Assembly: GCA_036272935.1 (NCBI GenBank)
Contig: DATAXP010000006.1
Span: 1-64,000 of the forward strand
Source of the DNA: DATAXP01 sp036272935
GTDB taxonomy: Bacteria > Planctomycetota > Planctomycetia > Pirellulales > PNKZ01
Length of the DNA stretch: 64,000 nucleotides
Reading direction: 5' to 3'
Part shown: one piece after another, positions 57,565 to 64,000 of the stretch
Numbering within the stretch: the stretch's first letter is position 1
Layout of the letters: the number at the start of each line of letters is the position of its first letter
Notes under the pieces: model-generated
Told to the model about the DNA's origin: nothing
The model's input: only the letters and a program-made list of their open reading frames with translations
The model's database searches: none
Position numbers and translations under genes: made by a program

Positions 57565-59043
57565 ATGTCGACCGTTGCCGACGAATGGACCGTCTTCTTC
57601 CATAGCTATTGGCCGCACATTGCCGCGGTCATCACCATCGGCCTGCAATGCTTCACGGCCGGGCACGCGATCCTCAATAAGCGCGATAGCCGCTCGGCCA
57701 TCGGCTGGGTGGGGCTGATCTGGTTGGCGCCGCTGGTCGGGGCGACGCTGTACGCGATGTTCGGCATCAACCGCATCCGCCGCAAGGCGCGTTCGCTGCG
57801 CGGCGACCCGGCGTTCGTGCCGCCGCGTGCCTCGTCGCGCGTGTGTACTGCCCAATGGCTGGAAGAAAAGCTGGGGCACGACTGGCGACACTTGCGCAAC
57901 CTGTCGCACATGATCGGCGAGGTGACGCAACTACCGTTGTTGTGCGGCAACCGGATCACACCGCTGGTTCACGGTAGCCGGGCATATCCGGCGATGCTCG
58001 AGGCGATCGGCAAGGCGGAAAAGTCGATCGCGCTGTCGACCTACATCTTCAACAGCGACGCCGTCGGGGACCGCTTCGCCACGGCCCTGGAAGAGGCGGT
58101 GCGGCGGGGCGTGCAGGTGCGCGTGCTGGTCGACGACATCGGTTCGCGCTACAAGCTGCCGCCGATCCTGTGGCGGTTGCATCGCAACAAGGTGCCCGCG
58201 GCACGGTTCTTGCCCGCATTGGTGCCGGTGTTTCTGCCGTACTCGAACCTGCGCAGTCACCGCAAGATCATGGTGATCGACGGGCAGTTGGGCTTCACCG
58301 GCGGGATGAACATCCGCGAGTGCGGCGGCGAGACGCATGATCCCACCAACTGCCACGCCATGATGGATCTGCACTTCAAGGTCGGGGGGCCGATCATCGA
58401 TCACCTGGCCCGCGTGTTTGCCGACGATTGGGAATTCACAACCCACGAGCACCTGACCGGCGACTTGTGGCGGCTCGAGGTCGAGCCGTGCGGCGAAGTG
58501 CTGGCCCGCGGTATCGCCGCGGGACCCGACGAGGACCGCGACAAGTTGCGGCTGTCGCTGCTGGGGGCACTGGCCTGTGCGCGCCGAGCGGTGAAGATTG
58601 TCACGCCGTATTTTCTGCCTGACAGTTCGCTCATTACGGCGCTGGGGGTCGCCCGGCTGCGCGGGGTCGAAATCGATATTCTGCTGCCACAGGTCAACAA
58701 CCTGAAGACGGTGCAATGGGCCTGCGACGCACAGTTGTGGCAGGTGCTGGAATACGGTTGCCGCGTGTGGCTCACGCGGCCGCCGTTCGATCACACGAAG
58801 CTGATGCTGGTCGACGACGTGTGGACTCTGATGGGATCGGGGAACTGGGACGCCCGCAGCCTGCGGCTCAATTTCGAATTCGACGTCGAATGCTACGATT
58901 CCAATCTGCACCAGCAAATGGAACAGCTCGTCGCCGACAAGCTGCGCGGAGCGAAACAAATGACGCTGGCCGACATGGACGCTCGACCGCTGCCGATTCG
59001 CCTGCGCGACGGCGTGGCGAGGTTGTTTTCGCCGTATTTATGA
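57565..59043 (+). CDS. cls: Cardiolipin synthase-like phospholipase D protein
   Basis: The 492-residue product has two N-terminal transmembrane helices, then two HKD motifs: SHRKIMVIDGQLGFTGGMN, and FDHTKLMLVDDVWTLMGSGN. The order and length match bacterial cardiolipin synthases, which join two phosphatidylglycerols at the membrane. The middle TFAVA-type linker (VKIVTPYFLPDSSLITALGV) is also typical. An ATG at 57565 is chosen; no strong ribosome site is present. The next gene codes an EEP-type nuclease-like protein, a frequent partner of such genes. Confidence 0.92.
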   Translation: MSTVADEWTVFFHSYWPHIAAVITIGLQCFTAGHAILNKRDSRSAIGWVGLIWLAPLVGATLYAMFGINRIRRKARSLRGDPAFVPPRASSRVCTAQWLEEKLGHDWRHLRNLSHMIGEVTQLPLLCGNRITPLVHGSRAYPAMLEAIGKAEKSIALSTYIFNSDAVGDRFATALEEAVRRGVQVRVLVDDIGSRYKLPPILWRLHRNKVPAARFLPALVPVFLPYSNLRSHRKIMVIDGQLGFTGGMNIRECGGETHDPTNCHAMMDLHFKVGGPIIDHLARVFADDWEFTTHEHLTGDLWRLEVEPCGEVLARGIAAGPDEDRDKLRLSLLGALACARRAVKIVTPYFLPDSSLITALGVARLRGVEIDILLPQVNNLKTVQWACDAQLWQVLEYGCRVWLTRPPFDHTKLMLVDDVWTLMGSGNWDARSLRLNFEFDVECYDSNLHQQMEQLVADKLRGAKQMTLADMDARPLPIRLRDGVARLFSPYL

Positions 59044-59056
59044 GCGGGCAGCAATT

Positions 59057-59106
59057 AGCAATTAGCAGTTAGCAATGAGCCGACTCATTGCTAACCGCTA
59101 ATTGCT
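59057..59106. repeat. AGCAATTAGC-type inverted repeat
   Basis: AGCAATTAGCAGTTAGCAAT (59057-59076, arm to 59079) and its inverted copy at 59084-59106 match at 22 of 23 bases around a 4-base loop. It lies between the cardiolipin synthase and EEP genes and looks AT-rich beside the rest. Confidence 0.85.
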
Positions 59107-59123
59107 CATCGCCTGACATCTTC

Positions 59124-59867
59124 ATGCGTATTCTTAGCTACAACATTCACAAAGGCATCGGCGGGCGCGATCGGCGCTATCGGCTGGAGCGCGTGGTGGC
59201 GGTGATTGAGCATGAGAATCCCGACCTGATCTGCCTGCAGGAAGTCGACCGGCACGTGCCACGTTCGAAGCTCGACGACCAGCCGCGGCTGCTGACCGAG
59301 CATTTTCGATCCGTCGCGAGCACCTACCAGTTGAACTTCGCCGTGAAGCGCGGCGGCTACGGCAACCTGATTCTGTCGCGATGGGAGTTCCAGTCGCAGC
59401 ATCACCTCTCGCTGCGGTATCAGCGGCGGAAGCCGCGCGGCGCGCAGCTCGTGGTGATCGCCACGCCCGAGGGGCCGCTGTGGCTGGTGAACTGCCACCT
59501 GGGCCTTGCTGAGCGCGAACGACACTGGCAGGTTGAGCACCTGCTGGGCCATCATCTTTTTGCCGAGGCCGACGCGCTGCCGACGCTGCTGATCGGCGAC
59601 TTCAACGATTGGCGGAACACGTTGTTCCGCACCGGGCTGATGCGGCACCGGTTCCAGCAGGTCACCAGTCCGCCATCGCGGTTTCGCTCGTTCCCAGCGT
59701 ATCTGCCGATGGGATCGCTCGATAAGTCGTTCGTCCGGGGCGTGGCGGTGACCGAGGCACGCGTGGTGCGCAATGCCGCTGCCCGCGAAGCTTCTGACCA
59801 TCTGCCGCTGGTGATCGATTTTCACCTTCAGCCGGACCGGTTCGCCGATCGCGGGCCCGGAAGCTAG
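59124..59867 (+). CDS. Endonuclease/exonuclease/phosphatase family protein
   Basis: The ATG at 59124 (MRILSYNIHKGIGGRDR) starts at the conserved beta strand of the family; a frame from 59088 runs through the repeat. The 247-residue product has PDLICLQEVDRHVPRS, VNCHLGLAERERHW, LIGDFNDWRNTLF and EASDHLPLVIDF. These give the metal and catalytic residues (Glu, Asp, Asn, Asp-His) of EEP enzymes. The same type is found beside cardiolipin synthase genes in many bacteria, where a role in lipid turnover has been proposed. No signal peptide is present. Confidence 0.9.
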   Translation: MRILSYNIHKGIGGRDRRYRLERVVAVIEHENPDLICLQEVDRHVPRSKLDDQPRLLTEHFRSVASTYQLNFAVKRGGYGNLILSRWEFQSQHHLSLRYQRRKPRGAQLVVIATPEGPLWLVNCHLGLAERERHWQVEHLLGHHLFAEADALPTLLIGDFNDWRNTLFRTGLMRHRFQQVTSPPSRFRSFPAYLPMGSLDKSFVRGVAVTEARVVRNAAAREASDHLPLVIDFHLQPDRFADRGPGS

Positions 59868-60022
59868 GCAATCTGGGAAACAAGTAGGCGACTAACCAAA
59901 AAGCATCGAAAAGCGGATTATGCCGAGTCGATGTTTTTCTCGGAGCGAAGGGGTTGTAACGCCCCGGCTCCAGCAAGGTTCAAGGCAGTCTTCCGAGGCA
60001 GTCGAGAAGGAGCGCGCCGGTC

Positions 60023-61237
60023 ATGGGTTACTTCCAGCAATCACGCGGCGGCCGACGGGGTTGGGCGGTTGCCGTGGTCGTGGGTGGACTGATCGCAGCG
60101 CCGGCGCAGGCCGACGAACTAGAGCCGATCGAGCTGACGCCGCCGGCGACGGTGGCCTTGCCGCTGGCCGACGAAAGCTCGGCGAAGCTCGAAGACCCGA
60201 ACGGCGAGTTGGTCCGCGAACGCTGGCCGAACCGCACCATCAAGATCGAGCGCCGCGTGGTGCTGAGTCCCGAAGGGAATTTCACCAACGAAGGCCCTTG
60301 GTCGATGTTCGCCGAAGACGGCCGGCTGATGGGGCACGGCCAATACCGCTTCGGCCAACGCCAAGGGGCGTGGGAACGATTCTACGTCGCCGGCGAGGCC
60401 GACGCGCTCTCGGGCAAGTGGGGCAAAATGTTCGAAGGCCCGTTCGTCTCGACTGCCACGTTCGTCGACGATCAGTTGCACGGCACGTGGACGATCGTCG
60501 ATGCGCAGCAGCGGATGATGGCCTCGTGGTCGTACGATCACGGCCGGCGACACGGCTCGTGCATTTGGTACTTCCCCGACGGCTGCAAGTGGCGCGAAGT
60601 GTTCTACGATCATGGGCAGTTGCACGGCACGTTCAGCGAATGGGCCAGCGACGGCTCGCCGGTCGCGCAGGAGAATTACGTGCAAGGCCGTCGCGAGGAC
60701 ATGCAGACCGAGTGGTTCGAGCCGGGCCTGAAGAAGACCGATGCCCACTACGTGCTCGCCGCCGAGACGATCCGTTGTGAGGATGATTGGTGGTCGTGCG
60801 TGCACCGGACGACGATCGTCGAGCGCCAAGGCGCCGACGTTCGCCACGGCTTGTGGACCTCGTACTACCGCAACGGCCAGAAGGCCCTGGAGGGAACCTA
60901 CGCCAACGATCGCCCGAGCGGGACGTTCGTGTGGTGGCATCCCAACGGCCAGCGCGCCATCGCAGGGGAGTATCAACAGGGCAAGCAGCACGGCATGTGG
61001 TCGTGGTGGTACGACAACGGCAAACGATACATCCAGGGTTCGTACACCCTGGGGCAGCAGGTCGGCGAATGGACTTGGTGGGACAAGAACGGCGATCTGC
61101 TCGAAGACTGCGTGTACGACGAGCAAGAAGATTCGAGCAGTGTGACGCCGGCCAGCGCCGAAGATGAAATCTTGGATGTCGGCACGATTGTCTTGCCGTC
61201 GCGTCCCAAGGTCCGCGCGGCGACTCGCGGCAAATAG
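60023..61237 (+). CDS. Secreted protein with MORN/YwqK-type repeats
   Basis: The 404-residue product begins with a signal peptide (GWAVAVVVGGLIAAPAQADE). It has at least seven repeats of the MORN_2/YwqK type, for example FYDHGQLHGTFSEWASDGSP, HGLWTSYYRNGQKALEGTYA, GTFVWWHPNGQRAIAGEYQQ and HGMWSWWYDNGKRYIQGSYT. Such beta-repeat proteins are frequent in planctomycetes and bind membranes or proteins; the exact role is not known. The family name with toxin-antitoxin in databases rests on YwqK and is not evidence here. The end is a short acidic tail. Confidence 0.85.
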   Translation: MGYFQQSRGGRRGWAVAVVVGGLIAAPAQADELEPIELTPPATVALPLADESSAKLEDPNGELVRERWPNRTIKIERRVVLSPEGNFTNEGPWSMFAEDGRLMGHGQYRFGQRQGAWERFYVAGEADALSGKWGKMFEGPFVSTATFVDDQLHGTWTIVDAQQRMMASWSYDHGRRHGSCIWYFPDGCKWREVFYDHGQLHGTFSEWASDGSPVAQENYVQGRREDMQTEWFEPGLKKTDAHYVLAAETIRCEDDWWSCVHRTTIVERQGADVRHGLWTSYYRNGQKALEGTYANDRPSGTFVWWHPNGQRAIAGEYQQGKQHGMWSWWYDNGKRYIQGSYTLGQQVGEWTWWDKNGDLLEDCVYDEQEDSSSVTPASAEDEILDVGTIVLPSRPKVRAATRGK

Positions 61238-61246
61238 CCGATTGAA

Positions 61247-61314
61247 TGTGGGAGGCGAAGGAGGCGAATCCTTTTGCCGACCGCCCCCAAGTCGGCGATA
61301 GGAATCGCTTCCCA
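61247..61314. repeat. Palindromic repeat, family B (second copy)
   Basis: GTGGGAGGCGAAGGAGGCGA starts at 61247 and TCGCTTCCCAC closes at 61314, with inner TTGCCGAC/GTCGGCGA. It is a diverged relative of 27117-27168, with the arm GAGGCGAA partly duplicated. It starts 10 bp after the stop of the MORN-like gene. Confidence 0.7.
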
Positions 61315-61461
61315 CAACAAACGGCAGACATCGCCTCCGCGATCGAGCCATCATCTGGCAACAGTTCGATGCGGCTAGTCGCTTCGTCGGCTTCCGGCAC
61401 GGCAGATGCACAATGGCAGCCTTAACGGCTGTTGTTCCGTCCGCTGTTGGGAGCCACGATC

Positions 61462-62742
61462 ATGACTCGCTCATTGCCGCACACGGCCTTTTTCTGCGCG
61501 ACGCTCGGTCTGCTGGGACTGTTGATCTTGCGAGGCGAGTCGGCGCTGGCCCAAGCGGTGACCGATCAACCCGACGGTGTGCAGCGAGCGATCGGTCGGG
61601 TGCGTCCCGGCCAGCAGCCGGCCGTTGCCGCCAAGCCCGCGACCCCGGCACCACCAGCGTCGGCCGAGACGTTGTGGCAGCGCTTTGGACTGCGCCTGGT
61701 AGCCACCGCCGCGAACAACATCATCGTTGACGGCGTGCGCCCGGATAGCCCCGCCGCCAAAGCTGGCCTGTCGAAAGGCGACGAAGTAATGAACATTGCA
61801 CGTGCTCCGGTCGGCAGCGTCGCCGATGCAGCGTCGCGGCTTTTGAGCATCACGGGCACCGACGCGGTGACGCTCAGCTTGCGGCGATCGGGCACGCGTT
61901 ACGATACTTCGATTTCCCTGCTGATCGGGCCCGGTGCCCCTGGCTTCGGCGAGACGAACGCGGTCGCCACTCCGGCAACCGAAGTGAACTTGTTCGGTAT
62001 GTTCTTGCACGAGGATCCGAACCACGTGGTGGTTATCGATCGTGTGTCGCCGCTGTCACCCGCGGCAAAGGCGGGTGTCGTGAACGGTGATTTGCTCGTG
62101 TCGATGGCCGGCCATCCAGCAGCTCCGATCGATAAGCTTGTTGTGTTCGCGACGGGTGTCTCCAACCGGAAACAGGCCGGCGCGGGGGTACCGCTTCAAC
62201 TCAGCCGCAATGGCAATCCAATGGCCATTGAGATTTTCAGTTCCGACACCGCCGCAGCAGGGGCGGCAACGGCCTCGTCGGCCCCACAAGGCGATATCGG
62301 AGCAATGGCTGCCCAGGAGACGCTGCTAGGCTTGGTGCTTCGCGATGTGTCGCCGAACACCGTCGTCGTTGGCAGTGTTTCGGTGAACAGCCCAGCCGCC
62401 GCGGCGAGCTTGGTGCCGGGGGACATTGTGCAGTCGGTCAATGGCACCGCCGTTTACACGTCAGCGCAGATGATGAGCCTGCTCGGCATTCTGCCGATGG
62501 GCGCGCATGTCGACCTGATCGTGTCGCGGAATGGCAAGGCGTTTCCGGCGATGCTTCCGCTCACGCCGCGCTTGCAGGATGTGGCGGAGGCAGGAGTCGG
62601 CATTGCGACAACGCAGATGCGTGGCCAGATGAAAGCACTCGAAGATCGCGTACAGGCGATTTCTGATGAACTGGACATGCTGGAAAAGCGCGAAGCGGCC
62701 CACGCCGGCGCGGCCGGACCGGCCGCGAGCGATCGGAAGTAA
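61462..62742 (+). CDS. Secreted protein with three PDZ domains
   Basis: The ATG at 61462 has GGGAG upstream; a frame from 61432 adds ten residues. The 426-residue product has a signal peptide (SLPHTAFFCATLGLLGLLIL, then RGESALA) and three PDZ-like domains near residues 65-145, 165-260 and 275-370. Each has the peptide-binding Gly and the pattern PDSPAAKAGLSKGDEVMNIA, PLSPAAKAGVVNGDLLVSMA or NSPAAAASLVPGDIVQSVNG. A short coiled coil ends the protein (GQMKALEDRVQAISDELDML). No protease domain is present, so it is an adaptor in the periplasm rather than a DegP-type protease. Confidence 0.87.
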   Translation: MTRSLPHTAFFCATLGLLGLLILRGESALAQAVTDQPDGVQRAIGRVRPGQQPAVAAKPATPAPPASAETLWQRFGLRLVATAANNIIVDGVRPDSPAAKAGLSKGDEVMNIARAPVGSVADAASRLLSITGTDAVTLSLRRSGTRYDTSISLLIGPGAPGFGETNAVATPATEVNLFGMFLHEDPNHVVVIDRVSPLSPAAKAGVVNGDLLVSMAGHPAAPIDKLVVFATGVSNRKQAGAGVPLQLSRNGNPMAIEIFSSDTAAAGAATASSAPQGDIGAMAAQETLLGLVLRDVSPNTVVVGSVSVNSPAAAASLVPGDIVQSVNGTAVYTSAQMMSLLGILPMGAHVDLIVSRNGKAFPAMLPLTPRLQDVAEAGVGIATTQMRGQMKALEDRVQAISDELDMLEKREAAHAGAAGPAASDRK

Positions 62743-62868
62743 CAACTGCGGGTCAGCTTTGGACCGTCGACTTAGAAGCCGCGGCCTGCGGAGGCGCAGG
62801 GATTGCTTGGGCGCCTCTCTCTGGGAGGACGCTCATTGGGCGCTCAGCCCCCATTCGATGCACTCAGT

Positions 62869-62884
62869 TGGCATTAAAAGTGCA
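62869..62884 (+). promoter_or_regulatory. Candidate sigma-54 (-24/-12) promoter
   Basis: TGGCATTAAAAGTGCA keeps the GG and GC at the exact spacing of the TGGCAC-N5-TTGCA consensus. It lies 43 bp before the small protein's ATG and would start its transcript near 62896. Confidence 0.4.
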
Positions 62885-62926
62885 TTATTTGGCTGCCGGG
62901 GCCACAGGTTTCTTGGAGGAAATGAA

Positions 62927-63181
62927 ATGAAACGCATGCTAACAGGCCTTGCTGTCGCGGCGAGTTCGCTGCTGCCCTTGACGCCCACGATTCGTGCCGA
63001 TGACATTTCGCAGTTTCGCGTTCAACCCGTCGGCGTGATTGCTCCGTGGCGTGGCTGGGGCGTCGCGCGGCCGTACGGAGCCCCGCTAGGTTACAACAAC
63101 GGCCGCTATGGCGTGCGCGGGTATCGCGGTGGACCGTACTATGGCTACGGCTATCGCCCGTACGGCTACTCGTGGTACTAA
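62927..63181 (+). CDS. Small secreted Gly/Tyr/Arg-rich protein
   Basis: The ATG at 62927 has a GGAGG seven to eight bases upstream; an ATG at 62922 reads into a stop. The 84-residue product has a signal peptide (MKRMLTGLAVAASSLLPLTP). The mature part is short, with VQPVGVIAPWRGWGVARPYG, then GYNNGRYGVRGYRGGPYYGY and GYRPYGYSWY. Such Gly/Tyr-rich tails occur in surface, matrix or spore-like proteins. No catalytic motif is seen. A sigma-54-like promoter stands directly in front. It is convergent with the receiver/HATPase gene. Confidence 0.75.
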   Translation: MKRMLTGLAVAASSLLPLTPTIRADDISQFRVQPVGVIAPWRGWGVARPYGAPLGYNNGRYGVRGYRGGPYYGYGYRPYGYSWY

Positions 63182-63205
63182 AGGGACGAGAATCGGCGGC
63201 GAGTT

Positions 63206-63231
63206 CCCGAAGGCTTTGACAAGCCTTTGGG
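63206..63231. terminator. Hairpin between convergent genes, candidate bidirectional terminator
   Basis: CCCGAAGGCTT (63206-63216) and AAGCCTTTGGG (63221-63231) form an 11-bp stem with one G-T pair and a 4-base loop. It fills the gap between the small protein and the response regulator gene. No T run follows. Confidence 0.55.
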
Positions 63232-63233
63232 GA

Positions 63234-64000
63234 CTACGCTGCTGTCTCCGCGGCGCGTTTCTGCCGACGGCGCTTAAGCAAGCGCAGTTCGTTGCCGCTA
63301 GCATCTCGTGAAACGTCGTCCATGAGCGTACGAATAAGCACTAATCCACGCCCTCGTTCTAAGTGCAGCGTGGCTGGATCGTGCGGATCGGGAGCGTTGG
63401 CGGCGTTGAAACCTCGGCCGCTGTCGCGGATCACGAAACGCACTTCGTTTTGCCCCACCGCGACCTCGAAGAACAGCTTGCGATCGCAATACGGTGCCTG
63501 CGCGCGGCGCTCGGCCACGGGATCCCGCGCATTCGGCTCGAGCAGGCTGGCGCGCGATTCTTCGATGTCGTCGGGGCTAAGTTCCAGATTGCCGTGATAG
63601 ACGGCGTTGCACAGCGCCTCTTCCAGCGCCACGCCCACCTGCACGCGCGCCGCGTCGTCCACGGCGTTCATCGTGGCCAGCATGTCTTGCACCTGGTCGA
63701 CCAGCGGCGAGATCAGCGTCGTGTCGTTGTCGAGCACGAACGACAATCGCCGTTCGTCCAAGTTGTCCATCAACCGCCGATGCTGTTGGTTGTTCCGCGC
63801 GACGTTCAAGACGCCGAGCACGGTTTCCAGCAGGTAACGGGCCAATTCCCCCTTCGGCACGTAGCTGGCCGCTCCTGAGAGCAGCGCCTGCACCGCGACG
63901 TCCTCGCTACCGTGCGCCGTCATGAGGATGACGGGAACCAGCGGATACTTGTTGCGGATCGTCTCGACCAATTGCAGCCCGTTCATCACCGGCATCTGCA
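63234..64000 (-). CDS. Receiver domain fused to a HATPase (anti-sigma-like) domain, partial
   Basis: The N-terminus is beyond the right edge; the first in-window residues are QMPVMNGLQLVETIRN, the part just after the phosphoryl-acceptor Asp of a receiver. The receiver continues with PVILMTAHGSEDVAVQAL and ASYVPKGELARYLLETVLG, the conserved Lys. A linker follows, then a histidine-kinase-type ATPase domain of the RsbW/SpoIIAB group: QVGVALEEALCNAVYHGNLE (N box), VRFVIRDSGRGFNAAN (G1) and ERGRGLVLIRTLMDDV. It ends in a basic tail. The combination suggests a phosphorylation-controlled switch in a partner-switching stress or sigma pathway. The partner is unknown. Confidence 0.85.
   Translation of the reverse strand, partial: QMPVMNGLQLVETIRNKYPLVPVILMTAHGSEDVAVQALLSGAASYVPKGELARYLLETVLGVLNVARNNQQHRRLMDNLDERRLSFVLDNDTTLISPLVDQVQDMLATMNAVDDAARVQVGVALEEALCNAVYHGNLELSPDDIEESRASLLEPNARDPVAERRAQAPYCDRKLFFEVAVGQNEVRFVIRDSGRGFNAANAPDPHDPATLHLERGRGLVLIRTLMDDVSRDASGNELRLLKRRRQKRAAETAA

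Noticed and set aside
60023..61237. Toxin-antitoxin role for the MORN/YwqK-like protein
   Set aside because: It is a signal-peptide protein without any toxin gene beside it; the name comes only from database labels of the repeat.

Overview
The window looks like chromosomal DNA of a GC-rich planctomycete, most likely Pirellulales-like. The signs are a very large secreted protein with a planctomycete N-terminal signal of the LEPRxLL type (FEPLEGRRLLT), a Ser/Thr kinase fused to TPRs, DUF362, glucuronoyl-esterase-like and class-C serine hydrolase genes, weak Shine-Dalgarno sites, and many palindromic intergenic repeats. No rRNA, tRNA, insertion sequence, phage or CRISPR array was seen.

Layout. 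(1) 1-7267, minus strand: an exopolysaccharide locus running lipoprotein, Wza-type export protein, secreted two-repeat Gly/Ala-rich protein, O-antigen-ligase-like protein with TPRs, and a WecA/MraY-like glycosyltransferase cut by the window edge. (2) 7664-10315: a secreted multi-TPR protein. (3) 10354-13830, minus strand: TadE, TadE and a TadG-like protein with a von Willebrand A domain. (4) 14033-17690: alpha/beta hydrolase, isoprenylcysteine-methyltransferase-like protein, and a coupled terpene-cyclase-fold/DUF362 pair. (5) 17691-18710: a long leader carrying a well-formed cyclic-di-GMP-I (GEMM-I) riboswitch, then the Flp pilin gene and a strong intrinsic terminator. (6) 18804-20933, minus strand: a membrane spermidine-synthase-like protein that separates the pilin from the rest of the Tad machinery. 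(7) 21398-30660, plus strand: tadV, cpaB, cpaC, cpaE, tadA, tadB, tadC. (8) 30745-40502: serine hydrolase, LEPRxLL beta-helix protein, sugar isomerase-like protein, and a coupled trio of a secreted unknown protein, a CE15-like esterase and a second serine hydrolase. (9) 40586-46298: TPR kinase, cyclopropane synthase-like methyltransferase, UMF1-type transporter. (10) 46479-54850: a short TauE/SafE protein diverging from a run of FAD/NAD(P)-binding protein, Gfo/Idh/MocA oxidoreductase, MFS transporter, ROK regulator, full-length TauE/SafE, aldo-keto reductase and Fe/2-oxoglutarate dioxygenase. (11) 54918-64000: amidase, amidohydrolase, cardiolipin synthase, EEP nuclease, a MORN-like repeat protein, a triple-PDZ protein, a small Gly/Tyr-rich secreted protein behind a sigma-54-like promoter, and a receiver-HATPase protein cut by the right edge.

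The most coherent story is surface attachment. The Flp pilin is the first gene behind a c-di-GMP aptamer. The export, ATPase, platform and minor-pilin genes lie around it, and an exopolysaccharide locus is 10 kb away. The second story is the 46.5-54.9 kb cluster: sulfite-exporter-family proteins, an aldo-keto reductase and an Fe/2OG dioxygenase together with sugar-type genes suggest oxidative use of a sulfonated or otherwise modified sugar. That is an inference from context. The third theme is a set of short palindromic repeats at gene ends, one family of which supplies the TAG stop codons of its neighbours.
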